Source: Microstegium vimineum | Taxonomy: Eukaryota; Streptophyta; Magnoliopsida; Poales; Poaceae | Assembly: GCA_022036555.1 (NCBI GenBank) | Contig: CM039133.1 | Location: 9,517,894 to 9,581,893 of the forward strand | Direction: 5' to 3' | Length of the DNA: 64,000 nucleotides | Shown: positions 11,479-23,296 of the stretch, one piece after another | How positions within the stretch are numbered: the first letter of the stretch is position 1 | Layout: the number at the start of each line of letters is the position of its first letter | Made by a program: the position numbers and the translations under genes | Notes under the pieces: generated by a model | Database searches by the model: none | Seen by the model: the letters and a program-made list of their open reading frames with translations, nothing else | What the model was told of the DNA's origin: nothing

Positions 11479-13166
11479 TGACGCCAAAAATGGGGTCTTC
11501 TGGCATCAGCACTGTGTAAGGCCTGCGAAGACCGTGCAGCAGCAGAGCTTGATCTCCTAAACCTCTAAAGCGGCTCAAGCCACTCCGGGGATCGATCTCA
11601 GGCGTGCCAGTTAATTTGACCTGCAATTGAAAAGGAAGTGAAACATTAAATTATGAAACCTTCCAGTTGTTGCCAAACAGTTTCATGGGTGTGCGGCTCT
11701 CATATAGCCGATGAGTATAGGATATTGACTAAAGAGTCAACTCCGAACATTTAAAGTGCGATGATAAAGTATGAACGACTTCATAAGATATTCATGCACA
11801 TGGTGTGTAATTAGCCGATCATATCACGATGGTAGAGTAAAGATGCGACACATGCAACTTCACTGACTCAAAATACCAGATGTATCGAATGCATTAGATA
11901 AAGATTAACCATCAACAGAGGTGTGTTTCCATTCAGCCATGATGACAATTAACCCGATAACTTGACCGATTTACTAGCATTGGAGTGTTTCCATGCAGCC
12001 ATAAAAGTAAACAAGTCAAGCCACGGCCAGTACATCTAATAGATCTAATAGATTAAGACAACAAAGCACACGTGTCGTATGATTGAAACACAACCAGATC
12101 GGCTATGCTAGCCGATATGGGATGGCTTGAACAAGATCCATACATTCAACCTCAGACGGATCTAAGTTTGGACAGGCATAACCCAACACACATGGCAGTG
12201 GGGTTCGGTAGATGCAGTCGTACCACGTATGTTAAACCAGATCCAACCACTCTCAAACCAATCTAATAACCGAACGTATGTCTCGAACTCGCAACATGTG
12301 ACAATCGCAACCAAGGCATTAGCCGATAAGATCTTAGATCTACATCCCCTCTAAGTATAAGAGTAAGTGCATTGGGGGCAACAGATCTAGATAGAAGATA
12401 AAAGAGTAAGTGCATTGGGGGCAACAGATCTAGATAGAAGATAAGTACGAGCCAATCCATTAGTTGAGATTGGGCATGATATTGTAACAATAGATTAAAC
12501 AAAGCATAACAGACAATATCGATAACTTAATGAATCTATTAGATCGTCAATCTAATAGAGCTGATAACTAGCTCGAAGTCATGATTCATGTGAGATTGAA
12601 GCAATGCAGCCCCAGGAACAATAGATTCAAACCGATAACTAGCTCATACCGAGCTTGCACGAGTTACACAATACAACCGTACAAACGAGACATTAACCAA
12701 GGCTAAACTTACAAGCAAACAGGAGGTCGATCTAGCCGATGCAGCCCGGTTCGTCGAAGATTCACCGAAATCTACTCTACTGCTACTCCTAGGGTTGGCC
12801 AGAGGCCAGAAACTAAGTACTAGTTGCGTATTTGATTGATTGGATGTCTTTCTCATTCCCTAAGCCTTGCTATTTATAGACCATAGCATGTACCCTAATC
12901 GGCCATCACACAAGTCATGATAATAAGGAAACAAAATATGACTTGGGCCTCAATCTGCTTTGTTGCCGAGATTATCGCACGCGTTTCATTGTCCTTGGAC
13001 GAAAGATCTCTGTGTAATCTTATATTTCCTTAGTCGATCTCCTGGGCCTTATCTTGAATATCTACTCTGAAGGCCTGCTAGGGGGATTATCTTGAATATC
13101 TCCTCTAAAGGCCTGCTAGGGGGGGCATAAGTATATATCTGACCGTACCAAAATATGGTGTTAACA
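11479..13166. mobile_element. Gypsy-like LTR (solo or truncated)
   Basis: The unit starts TGACGCCAAAAATGG at 11479 and ends with a related inverted sequence, ccaaaatatggtgttaaCA, at 13166, as in LTRs bounded by TG...CA. The interior repeats agccgat tags. A 40-odd-base direct duplication lies at 12360-12440 and another at 13058-13120 (gaaggcctgctagggg). No ORF of retroelement proteins is present and the five bases at the two flanks (gctct / aacac) do not match. It may therefore be a solo LTR whose duplication has decayed, or an LTR left by a deletion. Confidence 0.5.
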
Positions 13167-13732
13167 AACACAAATACAAGTGTTTGTTGCATATTTATTC
13201 ATATTTTACCTTTTTCTATATGTGGCCTTTTCACAGTCTCAAATCAGAGTAGTTCGTGATGGAGTCCATGGCTATTTAGTTTTCTTTCTATTTTTACTCT
13301 ATAATATATGTCATTATTTTTTCACTATAACCAAAAGAGTCCATGAAGGACTCCAGTGTTATTCTTTTTTTGTTCTTATTCTATTTCCATATATGCTTCT
13401 ATTGCTTTTTTCCTATTTCTTCATGTGCATCTTAGTGGAACATGGAGCTTCTATCATTAAGTTCATAACTATTCATTTTTCTTTACATATATATCTTTTT
13501 CTATTATATATCTATCATCATGAGTCATGTCGGAATATGATTCGTATTAGAAAATATTTTCTTAGAAATGAATCGGTCAAAAAAAGTATAATATATTTAT
13601 CTTCCAGTACGAGGCATGTTAGAATAGGATTCGTACGGAAAGTTGGTTGTTTTTTAGTTCGGATCACAAAGATGACTCAATAGATTTTGGAATCGGACTC
13701 CGTATGCTGCTAGACAAGAGCTAAGCACGAGT
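13167..13732. other. AT-rich stretch with one 167-codon open frame, not supported as a gene
   Basis: The frame at 13180-13683 (plus) is Phe/Tyr/Ile/Leu-rich only because the DNA is AT-rich. No family is recognisable and no codon bias or homologous copy is visible in this window. Confidence 0.4.
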
Positions 13733-13779
13733 TTTATATATATATATATATTATACATATGTGTGTGTGTGTGTGTGTG
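13733..13779. repeat. (TA)n-(TG)n microsatellite
   Basis: A compound dinucleotide run: TA repeats, a short tatacata interruption, then about ten TG units. It directly abuts the LTR fragment that begins at 13780. Confidence 0.9.
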
Positions 13780-14237
13780 TGAAAGGATCAAGATGCCCAA
13801 GAGGGGGGTGGTGAATTGGGCTTATTTCAATTTCTAAAGCAAATATGAAATCCTAAACAAATGTCAATCACCCTATGCCTAGCGTAAGTGTGTCTTAGAC
13901 TATGAAAGCGGTAGCAAGGCAAGGAATGGAAGAACACCCTACACAATTCTAGTATGAATTGTTAACAAGTGCGGAATGTAAAGAGCTAGGGAAAGAGATT
14001 CTTGACACAGCGACGTTTTGCCGAGGTATCGAGGAGTCGACACTCCCCCTAGTCCTCGTTGGAGCACCTCGCAAGGTATTACTCCCCCTCAATCCCGCAC
14101 AAGGGATGAGTGCTCTCTACGGGCTGGTTCTTCGCCACTCCGGCTCGGTGAACCGCCCACAACCGATCACAAGTCGATGAAGAAGGGCCACTGCGACAAT
14201 CCTCACGGCGATCACCTTCCTCCAAGCAACACAAGAT
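13780..14237 (-). mobile_element. Truncated E2-family LTR fragment
   Basis: From TGAAAGGATCAAGATGCCC onward it follows the LTR of E2 (compare 16945 onward) for about 450 bases, including tcgaggagtcgacactcccc and the gatgagtgctctctacgggctg block. It then stops abruptly, and gag sequence of E1 follows. It is clearly diverged from both E2 LTRs, so it comes from an independent, older copy. It marks the place where E1 lost its pol and 3' LTR. Confidence 0.75.
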
Positions 14238-15202
14238 AGAGAGTTAATAGTATGAGTTTGCTCAATTGATAAGTTTTCATACCTTTCGACCAAACTAGCA
14301 TGAGAGCACCTAAGCTTTTCATGCTTTTTGGTCAACTTCTCCAAGCATTTGATCTTTTCAATGCAAAAATCATCTTTCTTGTGAAGTGTTTCTTCTTGCT
14401 CATCTATTTTCTCCATGAGCTTCATCACCATCAACTTGTCTTTCTTGCTTAGCCGAGCAAGGTGTTGAGTGATCTCATCATCATCACTTTCATCTTCAGT
14501 CTCACTATCACTCTCACTCTCACTTGTCACATTCTTCTCTTTCTTTGCCATAAGACTCACATGAGAAGTGACATAGAGAGTTGAACTTCTTGGTGAGGTG
14601 GATTCATCATTTGGCCTCCACCAACCATGATCTTCTTCTTCCTTCAATATGTTAGTCTCACAAGAACTAGAGGAAGTAGAAGTGCCACATATACAAATAT
14701 TGTTCTCACCAACAATTTCATTATCATTCATTAAGTCATATGTTGGTGAGGAAATGGATGTGGCATGATCACTTGGACCTTTCGAGAGAATCACTTGAGG
14801 CTCTACATGTGTCGGTGAAGTTGAGCACTCCTCAAGTGATTTCTCCAATGAGAGCAACTTCTCATCACATTTAGACTTGTCATATCTTTCTTTGAGAGTA
14901 GTCCAAATGAGATGAGCATCCTCTAGTGGTTCACCATCTCCAAATATGATAGCATCAAGTACATCTTCACTCAAAGCACTAAATAAGACATTAGTATCTT
15001 GAGCATTGTATTGTAAGCATTTCACTTCCTCTCTAGATAGATAGTCCAAATCATCACTAGGAGGTGAAATTCTCACATCTACAATCTGCTCTATATGAGG
15101 ACCCATGGTCCTAAAAACATTAAGTACAACAACAGACCAAGATGTATAATTTGAGCCATCAAAAAGTAAAAGTTCTAGAGATACTTCCCCACTTGTCGAC
15201 AT
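14238..15202 (-). pseudogene. E1 gag, N-terminal part only (SIRE-like Copia)
   Basis: On the minus strand the frame starts 54 bases inside the LTR, just past the primer-binding site. It opens MSTSGEVSLELLLFDGSNY, the LFDGxNYxxW start typical of gag in Copia SIRE/Maximus elements (the UBN2 type of gag). Then come a Ser/Glu/Asp-rich hinge and a coiled-coil-like segment ending near YENLSIEQ. The frame runs into the foreign LTR fragment at about 14237, so the zinc knuckle and all of pol are missing. The last 30 or so codons of the open frame belong to the LTR fragment. In a live element gag would form the cytoplasmic virus-like particle. Confidence 0.85.
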
Positions 15203-15241
15203 CGTTCTCTAAAGGCGGTTAAGTCCGAAATTGAGAGCCAA

Positions 15242-15253
15242 GCTCTGATACCA
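15242..15253 (-). other. Primer-binding site of E1 (initiator tRNA-Met type)
   Basis: On the minus strand it reads tggtatcagagc, complementary to the 3' part of plant initiator tRNA-Met and standard for Copia elements. It lies two bases inside the CA end of the LTR, fixing E1 orientation as minus and the adjacent LTR as its 5' LTR. Confidence 0.9.
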
Positions 15254-15255
15254 AT

Positions 15256-16944
15256 TGAAAGGACCTTGATGTCGCCTAGGAGGACTAGAGGGGGGGGTGA
15301 ATAGTCCTAAAAAAATTTAGCTCAAACAAATATTAGCACGGAGGGCGGCACTGCCTACCTTTGAGGGCGTCAGTGCCGACCTATGACCGTAGGTCCAAAT
15401 CAGCCCAAACTGGGGGAACAAGTACCTGAGGTGCTCAATAGTAACCCTGCAAAAAATCAGCTTAAGACTCCAAAAGAATAGAGGTCGGCACTGCCGCTCT
15501 AAGAGGTCGGCACTGCCGACCTATAAATATAACTCACATCAAGCTCAGATTTCACTGGGAGAAACTAGATACTAGTGAGAGCTTGTCCCTGTAGTTTCAG
15601 ATCTAGAACCAGTTCGAAGACTAGTTACCACAGAAATCACTTTCTAGCTCAAATCGAAACCTCAACCCCTAGCAATGTCTATGCAAGATATATATGAAAG
15701 TAAACAACACACAAGACACAAGGATTTATCCCGCGGTTCAGCTCGCCACCAAGGCTTGCCTATGTCCACGTTGTTGAGGTTCGCCACACAAGGCTTGCCT
15801 TTTCCTCGTTCTCAAATCAAGAGAGTGAACTCTTGAAGTGAGGGATGATTTCTTAGCTGCAATAGATGGTTACAAACCTCCCTAGGCTGCCACACGAAGA
15901 GGGCAAGCTCTAGGGCGACGCCTAGCCGGCTAGGAGCAAGCTCCAAGAGTAACAATCCCTAGAACCGCCGGCCAAACGTGAACCAATGCTCTTTAGACTT
16001 TGGGAAGTAGTAGATCTGCTCTCTAGGAGTGTTTTGCTGCCTTTTCTCTCAAGCATTGCTGGTTGGAATGTTGGGAAGGCTTGGAGAGTGAGGGAGCAAC
16101 AATGGAGGGTGAGAGAGAGCTTGGTCTTTTTGCAACGGTCAGAAACCCGAGCTTGACGAAGGGGTATGAGCTGGTCAGGTGGAGAGCTTTCCAACGGTTA
16201 TTTATAGACTCGAAAATCTGCTGGAAAGAGAGGTCGGCACTGCCGACCTAGCTCAGAGAGGCTGCTGGATATGAGGTTTGGACAGGTAACTGGGCTAAGT
16301 AAAAGGATGTTATTCAGAGAATATGAGCATCTGGTTCAACAGTTGACCAACTGTCCTAAAGTCCCCCTTTATAGTACGGCATGCCTATACTCAAGATCAA
16401 TAGATAATAACTATGTTAGCCATTTGAGTTTCCATATATTCATATGCCATTTCTCCTCAATATTACTTCATGGATTGCAATCAACTTTGTCTCTTCTCTT
16501 TGAGCAAACATACTTTGAGCATGTGACTTGAACCATTTCCATACATATTAGTTCATCTCATGGCTTCAAGTCACTTCCACTAATGATTTGATCTTCAACA
16601 CAATATGACTCCTCATAGCTTGATTAGTACCTCGACTCAATGCAAGTACTCTCTTCTTCACCTTAGCCATAGTACCTCGGTCTCCTTGACCTTCACCTTT
16701 GCTTAGTACCTCGAAGCCCTTTCCTTGCTATCTTCACCTTATCAAGCCATACTCAAGTCACATCATATCAAGCATCCATTGAATAGCCACTTATTCAATA
16801 TTGTTATCCTTGCTTGAATATCTTCTAGATATAAATGTTGAGATCAATCAAGCTTCAGTTTGACTTACATAGAGACATATATGGGTCAATATCAATATGG
16901 TCAAGTCAATTCACTATTCCTTATATCCTCTCCATTTTGGCTTG
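15256..16944 (-). mobile_element. E1 5' LTR, left part (split by E2)
   Basis: It starts TGAAAGGACCTTGATG on the plus strand, next to the primer-binding site, and is cut at 16944 by the insertion of E2. The remaining part resumes at 29520. Several gaggtcggcactgcc motifs lie at 15340-15535 and 16229-16250. The 16693-16944 stretch occurs a second time at 27666-27917. Confidence 0.85.
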
Positions 16945-18528
16945 TGAAAGGATCAAGATGCCCAAGAGGGGGGGTGAATTGGGCTCTTTTAATTTCTAAA
17001 CAAGAATTAAACCTATAAAGAGCCAATTAACCCCCTAGTGCCTACCGCTTGTGTGTCCTAGCTAGAAAGCGATAGCAAGTCAATGGAAAGCGAAAACTTC
17101 CTACACAATTCTAGTATGAAAAGAATGACAAGTTCGGAAAGTAATGCGGTAGTAAAGAGCTAGGGAAAGAGATGCTTGACACGGCGATGTTTTGCCGAGG
17201 TATCGAGGAGTCGACACTCCCCCCTAGTCCTCGTTGGAGCACCTCGCAAGGTATAGCTCCCCCTCAATCATGCGCAAGGGATGAGTGCTCTCTACGGGCT
17301 GATTCTTCACCACTCTGGCTCGGTGAATCACCCACAACCGATCACAACGTCGATGGAGAAGGGCCGCCGACAATCCTCCAGCGATCACCTTCCTCCGAGC
17401 ACCACCGGACCGTCTAGGTGATGTCGATCACCAAGAGTAACAAGACTCGATCTTCGCTTGACTCACTCAAGCTTCACAACTAGAGGATGCACACTTGAAC
17501 TCTTGGATGAACTAGAGAGAGGATGGATGGATTCGCGAATCACTCTCTTTCTCTCTAGGGCTCTTGCTCTCTTCCCAACCTTCTCAACAAACTCAGCAAC
17601 TCAAATGAGCAAAGGCCTGGTGGGAGAGAAGTGGGAGGGGCTATAAATAGACCCTTTGAAAACTGCCTCGGGCTGACAACTTAAGTTGGCGACGGACGCT
17701 CTATCGACTAGGCGACGGACGGTCCGTCGCATGCCCCAACGGCTAGTTTCTGTTCATAGTTTGGGCGACGGACGCTCTGACGCCCTGCCCAATGGCTAGT
17801 TCTGACACACTGTTCCCAGCAACGGACGCTACATCACTGGGTGACGGACGCTCATCCCCAGCGTCCGACGCTCACACTCTGGCTCCGGCTGAAAACACCC
17901 TCTCTGGAAGGTCAACAGACGCTCTTCCTAGCGTCCGACGCCTGACGGTCCGACGGACCCAAAAAAACTTAGCCAGAAAACATCCCCACTGGAAGGTCGA
18001 CGGACGCTGTGGACTCAACTACCCAGCGTCCGGCGCCTCTGTCGGACGCGACGAACAGCGTCCGGCGCCCCTGTCAAGAGCGTCCGACGCCCAGAAAACA
18101 GTTTTAACAACTTCGTTTTTCGTCGCGATGAATATGGAAGTTGTTCTAGGCTATCTTACAGTCACCATAGGCTTGCTTAGAGCTAAGGAAGTCAAGTGTG
18201 CACCACACCTAAGTCATGAAGCTTTCCTAAGTCAAGCTACTAGTCTCAACCCCTCTTAATAGTACGGTCAAAGGTAAAAAGAGAAGCCCTATCTATTTCT
18301 AAGTGCCCTTCATCTCCTTATGGCACTTAGCCTATCATTCTAGGGTCTTCATCATGTCTCCTTGAAAACCGAAACGATATCCATCTTGGGGCTAAGTGAT
18401 GACCATTAATGCCCATTCTTGTCGATCACTATGGCTAAGCTACGCATAGCCTCTACAAGACACACGTTCACCATAATAATCTGTAATTGTCGTTAATCAC
18501 CGAAACCAACTAGGGCCATGATTCTTCA
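16945..18528 (-). mobile_element. E2 3' LTR (low-coordinate copy)
   Basis: It runs from TGAAAGGATC to ...TTCTTCA, 1584 bases. The polypurine tract adjoins its upper end, so it is the 3' LTR of the minus-strand element. It contains the TATA-like ctataaatag at 17640-17649 and a dense set of GACGGACGCT/AGCGTCCG motifs at 17690-18090. Confidence 0.9.
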
Positions 18529-18546
18529 ATCTCCCCCTTTTTGGTG
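18529..18546 (-). other. Polypurine tract of E2
   Basis: On the minus strand the sequence caccaaaaagggggagat immediately precedes the LTR start TGAAGAATC. It is the plus-strand DNA primer of reverse transcription and confirms the element's orientation. Confidence 0.9.
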
Positions 18547-19077
18547 ATTGACGACAATAAAACCTCAAGTATGGATAAGAGTTAAGGTTTAGACTTTTTG
18601 GTGACATGGAATGGTTGAGCAAGGGTTAGTGAATTTGTAAAGAAGCATACTTGCTCACCCAAGCCAAATCACAAATCATGGTACTCAGAGATATGAATGT
18701 AAAATAGTACCTCATGATATTCTCAAAGGATGTAACGGAGTTTAGCGCGGAAGCTCAAATAACGTTTAAGCAAAGAGATATATCATGAAACATGAGACAA
18801 CTCACAAGATATATTAGTGATAATCAAGAGTTTGTCACATCCAACCATATAAACATCAACGAAAGCAATCATCACATCACACATATAGACAAATGCATAA
18901 AAGTAGACATGATGAAAGAGTACGGGGAATATTAAGCATACAAAGATCCAAAACCCTCCCCCTATCTCTATACTCGACTCTCTCTCCCCCTTTGGCGTCT
19001 AGCACCAAAAACTAAGCGTCTGGGGCTGGAGAAGAATGTGGAGGAGCTGCAGCCTTCCGATCAAGCATGATGAAGTC

Positions 19078-21576
19078 CTAAAGGTCTGACTCGTCTGACT
19101 CATCATCTGCCTCGGTCTCTGCAGGAGTAGGTGCAGCTGGGGTAACCTCTGGAACTGCTGTCTCAACTAACTCCCCCTGAGGCTCAGCTGGTGCCTCTGA
19201 CGGTCCTGCCTCAGTAGTAGCGGGCCTGGGAACCCGACGAGTGAATACTCGAGGCGAGGGGGACGGTGTCACTGCTAGTGCCACTAGTGACACTGCTGCT
19301 GCAACCTCTGTAGGCTGAGTCTGAGCTTGAGAAGACACTGCCACTGTAACTGCCTCATTTGCCAGTGATATAGCATCCGTCTGAACTGCAGCTGGAGGAG
19401 TAATGACTGTCTGTGCTGACTGCTCAGGAGCGATCTCCGACGAAGCAATAGAAGATAGGTGAGTGCCTGTCGCCAGAGGATCGATTGTAACTACTGGTGC
19501 TGGTGAGACTGGCTGAGCTGCTCCTGGGGAGTCTTCTCCCGTGATCTCTAGATAGGAAGCTGAGAGATCTCTCGAGGCCTCAGCTATGGTAGTTCCCCGG
19601 GTAGGAGTGAATCCCATCTGAAACTCACCGGACAAAACTATCCAAGAGGACACCTGGGTCCTCGGAGTCTGGTACTCGGGAGAGGCTGGTGGCTGAAATG
19701 GAGGAGTAGCTGGTGCCTGACTCTGCTGTCCTCTGGACGGTAACGCTGGAGTCGGCACCACAACTACTGGAGGCTGCTGTGGGGGCGAGGTGAACTGCTG
19801 CTGCTGTGAGACGTCAGGCAACTGAAACTGTGGCGTGGAAGTCTGCCCGGAGCTAGAGGCCAGAAGACACTCAAGTAGCAACGTCTGGGTCTTCTAGATC
19901 TCTGCTTGCTGCAGCTGATAGGCTAAAAACTGGCGCTGGAACTCATCCTTCCTAGCCTGTGTCTGTGCCTGAGCTGCCAGCTGCTGCTCTGTGAGCCTCC
20001 GTAGATCGGCAGCCTGTCGCCTCTGCTCCTCTGCCTAACGTGACTGCTCCTCTTGCATCCTCGACAGAATAGTGAGCAAAGTAGCCTCTGAGGAGCTAGA
20101 ACCTGGAGCTGGAGTTGTTGCGGCTGTGCCTGACCCTCCTGCCTCGTGGTCATGAGGCATCGGTGTATACTCACGCACCGGCTGATAGTCCTCGTCAGAA
20201 CTGTCAGAGTCGAGGTCCTCTCTGTAGACTGTCTCGGCAGCTGTATCTATCTCTGCATCTAGATCTGCCAGCTCTGCCTGAGCAATCTGCTCAACTGTAG
20301 CATCTGTGACCTCTGCCGACTGTGGTGGCACACCGGCCTGCCTAGTGCCTGGTCTGTAGGCTCTGCTGGGGCGAGGCAGGTTTCCATGTATTACCAGCTG
20401 ACTCATCGAATAAACCAGAAACTCTGTCACTGACCTCGTAAGAGTGACTCTCATGGCACCTGACCCGGTCTTGGCAACTATCAAATAAGAAATCAAATGC
20501 ACAAACTGCAGCTGCCAGTGACCCCTGAACCCAGCGGCTATGATATCCTCAAGCTCGCTCACTATCAAATCCCACAGGTCGAACTTCTCCTTCCGGACAA
20601 TATGAGCCAGGAGCCAAAGCTGTAGACGAGTGATAGTATCCCAAGCTCCAATCCGAGGGAGGATAGTATGTCTGAGTACCTCGTGGAGGATCCAAGCTAG
20701 TGGAGTGAGGTCACGTGGTGTACGGCTCGAACCCTCAGTGAACGGCTGCTGAAAGCACGGCCTCACGAAATCCGTAGATGGCACCATACCATCGTGAGGT
20801 CGGCGAGGGGCCTCCTGATCCCCAAAGCAAAGACTGTGGATCCTCGTAGGAGAGGACTCTAGGTGAAAGAGCTCTCTGAATCGTGCTGCTGTAACCCTGA
20901 AATCACGTCCCTGGAATCCAAAGTGTAGGAACTCGTGATCAGGTGAGATCCACAGAGAGGCGTAAAACTGATATACCCAGTCCTTCTGATATGCCCCTGA
21001 CCGTCCCATCAGATCTGTCAAACCCTGAATGTACTGGAGGTGCTGCAGGATCTCTGGACCACCGATCCCCTCTATATGGGCAGATGGGCACACTCTGTGA
21101 GCCCTAAGAGGAGCATCAGTGTCTATGTAAGCTGTGTAGAAATCCTCGTGCACTGTAGTGTAAAAGTCTCGTCCGGCACGGGGGTCCCTCTGAGGTGGGA
21201 ACCAGGACTGGAAGTCGACGAAGCGAAGTAGCTGGACTTGCTTCGCTGTAAGCACTCTGACCTGGTGCCTCACTGGGTCTGGGAGCCGGGGTCCTGGAGG
21301 GCTAGGTGGTGCACCTGAGCCTCTGGATCGGGTAACACGGCGACTCATCAACTCACCGATGGAAGAGTGGCCCGTGGCCTCTGGCTGCTCAGTCTCTGGG
21401 ACTGGCTCTGTCTCCTCAGCCTCTGTAGCCTCGACGGGCTCTATCTCAGGACGTGGAGGGGACTCACGACGCGCTCCACGGCGAGGCGAGAGCCTCAAAC
21501 CGGCGCGACGTCCACCTCTCTCCGCTATCTCGGCGGCCTCTGCCACTGCTAGTGCTGCAGCCGAGTCTGGATCCAT
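19078..21576 (-). pseudogene. Extra 3' ORF of E2 (env-like position), interrupted by two in-frame TAG codons
   Basis: The frame starts at 21576 and would run 833 codons to the TAG at 19078-19080. It is broken by TAG at 20035-20037 (after 513 codons) and TAG at 19894-19896. Residues 1-100 are acidic and Pro/Arg-rich. Residues 110-410 form a compact domain rich in Trp, Phe and His (DWVYQFYASLWI, then WILHEVLRHTILPRIGAWD) that resembles the putative plant transposon protein domain found in many plant retroelement ORFs. The rest is Gln-rich and Pro/Thr/Val-rich low complexity. ORFs at this position in SIRE elements are often called env-like. I see no clear signal peptide or transmembrane helix, so an envelope role is not supported. 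The frame is otherwise open, so the stops are young mutations or readthrough sites. Confidence 0.7.
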
Positions 21577-23296
21577 TGCTGGCCTCTTGCGCTTCCTTGA
21601 TATGACTTTTTGCTTTCCTTTCCCCGGTCAGTGGGTGGACGTGGTGGAGGGTCACCACCACTACCGGGAATGGGACCGGCATTCTTTGTTCTTGCCATCT
21701 ACCAAACCTTTGCAACCCAAATCTCTGACAAGAATCCTCAACAATCAAACCACAAGCTCACTGCCCCAATCAACCACTAACAACCTGACCCTCTGACAAA
21801 TCATAGAACCAGACAGCTACTAGAGTGGCACGCCGGACCTAGACTATCCTTGCGAGGCTTTTCCTCGATCCGTACTCGCGGGCTTTGCCCCGAGTTCACT
21901 GACACTGCCCACTGCTCAAGCAAATACCTCACACACTGACCCTGCTCGATAGATAGATAGATACGAGTATAACCATAAGCATATACGCTAGAGATGAGAG
22001 TGACTAGAGAGTGAAAAGAAGTAGATAAGAAATAGAGATCGATTTTGCCATTTCATACCTCGAACCCTGACCAAAACAAGAGAAGGGGAAAGATCCTCGA
22101 TCGATCAACCGCAATCCGCAATCCGCAAACTAATCAAGGCAAGGTAGGGTTTAGGATGATGATAGGGAATGGCGAGGTGAAATGCAATCTAGAAAGAAAG
22201 ACTCAGGAGTGGATTTCACCTTGACACTCAACTGAGATCGATTGACCTCCACAGAGCTTGGAGGGGAGCTCCTTGACAAAGGAGGTCCCGCACGGCTGGA
22301 ATCGTAGGGGAGTGGCAACGATGTTGGGCAGGCGTGAGATCTGCGGCGGCTTGGATGGCAGTGAAGCAGCGACGCAGGGGGAAGACGGCGGCTCAAGGGC
22401 AGGCGACGGTGCTAGGGGTTAAAGGCAGCGCAGGGGGCAGGCTGCAGCGCAGTAGTGATGAGCGGTGGCGCGGCGATTCAGGCGGCGGCGGTTAGGGTTT
22501 GCAGCGCGGCGGTGGACTGAAAACGAATCGGGAGAAATAGAGAAGAAGCGGGGATTTTAAAAAAAATTCGCCGTTAAGTTCGCGACGGACGCTCCGACGC
22601 GGAGCGACGGACGCTCGGGGAGCGTCAGACGGCATCGTCCGTCGGGCTTCCAGAATAGATTTGAAACGCCCAATCGCATTGACCGCGACGGACGCTTCAC
22701 GACGGACGCTTGGGGGAGCGTCCGTCACCCTGTAAGCGGGCAACTTTAATCTCCGGACGATCACGACGGACGCTGAGGCAATTGACACCGAGCGTCCGTC
22801 GGCAGCGTCCGACGCCTTTTAACTAGAATTTTTCAAATTTTGTTTTTGCGTCTATCTCCCAACCAAGTTCCAATCCCAATAAGATCCAAATAACACCTGA
22901 TTGGACTTGATACGAGAACCATCTCTCAAACACTCATTTTCAAGTAGTTTTCCATAGGCTTAATTTTAGTTTTTAGCTCAAAATACTCGAATGGAAGCAC
23001 CAAGGAGTCATCATGTGGTCACAAGAGGGGTATAGAAGTGTCTTGAGCTTGGAATGCTCCCCCTAAGTGGACGAACATAGAGGATGCTCAAAAACTTAAC
23101 CGAAAAGAAACGACAAACAACACACATGCATATGCTATGCAATACGAAATTTGAATCTAGGTTGCTTGCAAGTTAAACCGCGGTTAAGCTTTGTCACACG
23201 CTTTGAGGGCGGTTATCTTAACCGCGTTAGCCAAGCCTATGTGCATTACCAAATTAAACATGTTATATTACATATGAATGCATGGTTCACACAAAA
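21577..23296 (-). other. E2 spacer between pol and the extra ORF
   Basis: No ORF with recognisable content. Positions 22570-22815 hold a cluster of the same GACGGACGCT/AGCGTCCG motif seen in the E2 LTRs. Positions 21945-21965 have a short gata repeat. Confidence 0.6.

Noticed and set aside
13180..13683. 167-codon frame that looks like a membrane protein
   Set aside because: Its Phe/Tyr/Leu richness follows from AT-rich DNA; no family resemblance and no second copy.
17792..18259. Plus-strand 155-codon frame inside the E2 LTR (and the similar one at 28855-29244)
   Set aside because: The frames are made of the GACGGACGCT repeat region of the LTR; the two LTR copies do not keep the same frame.
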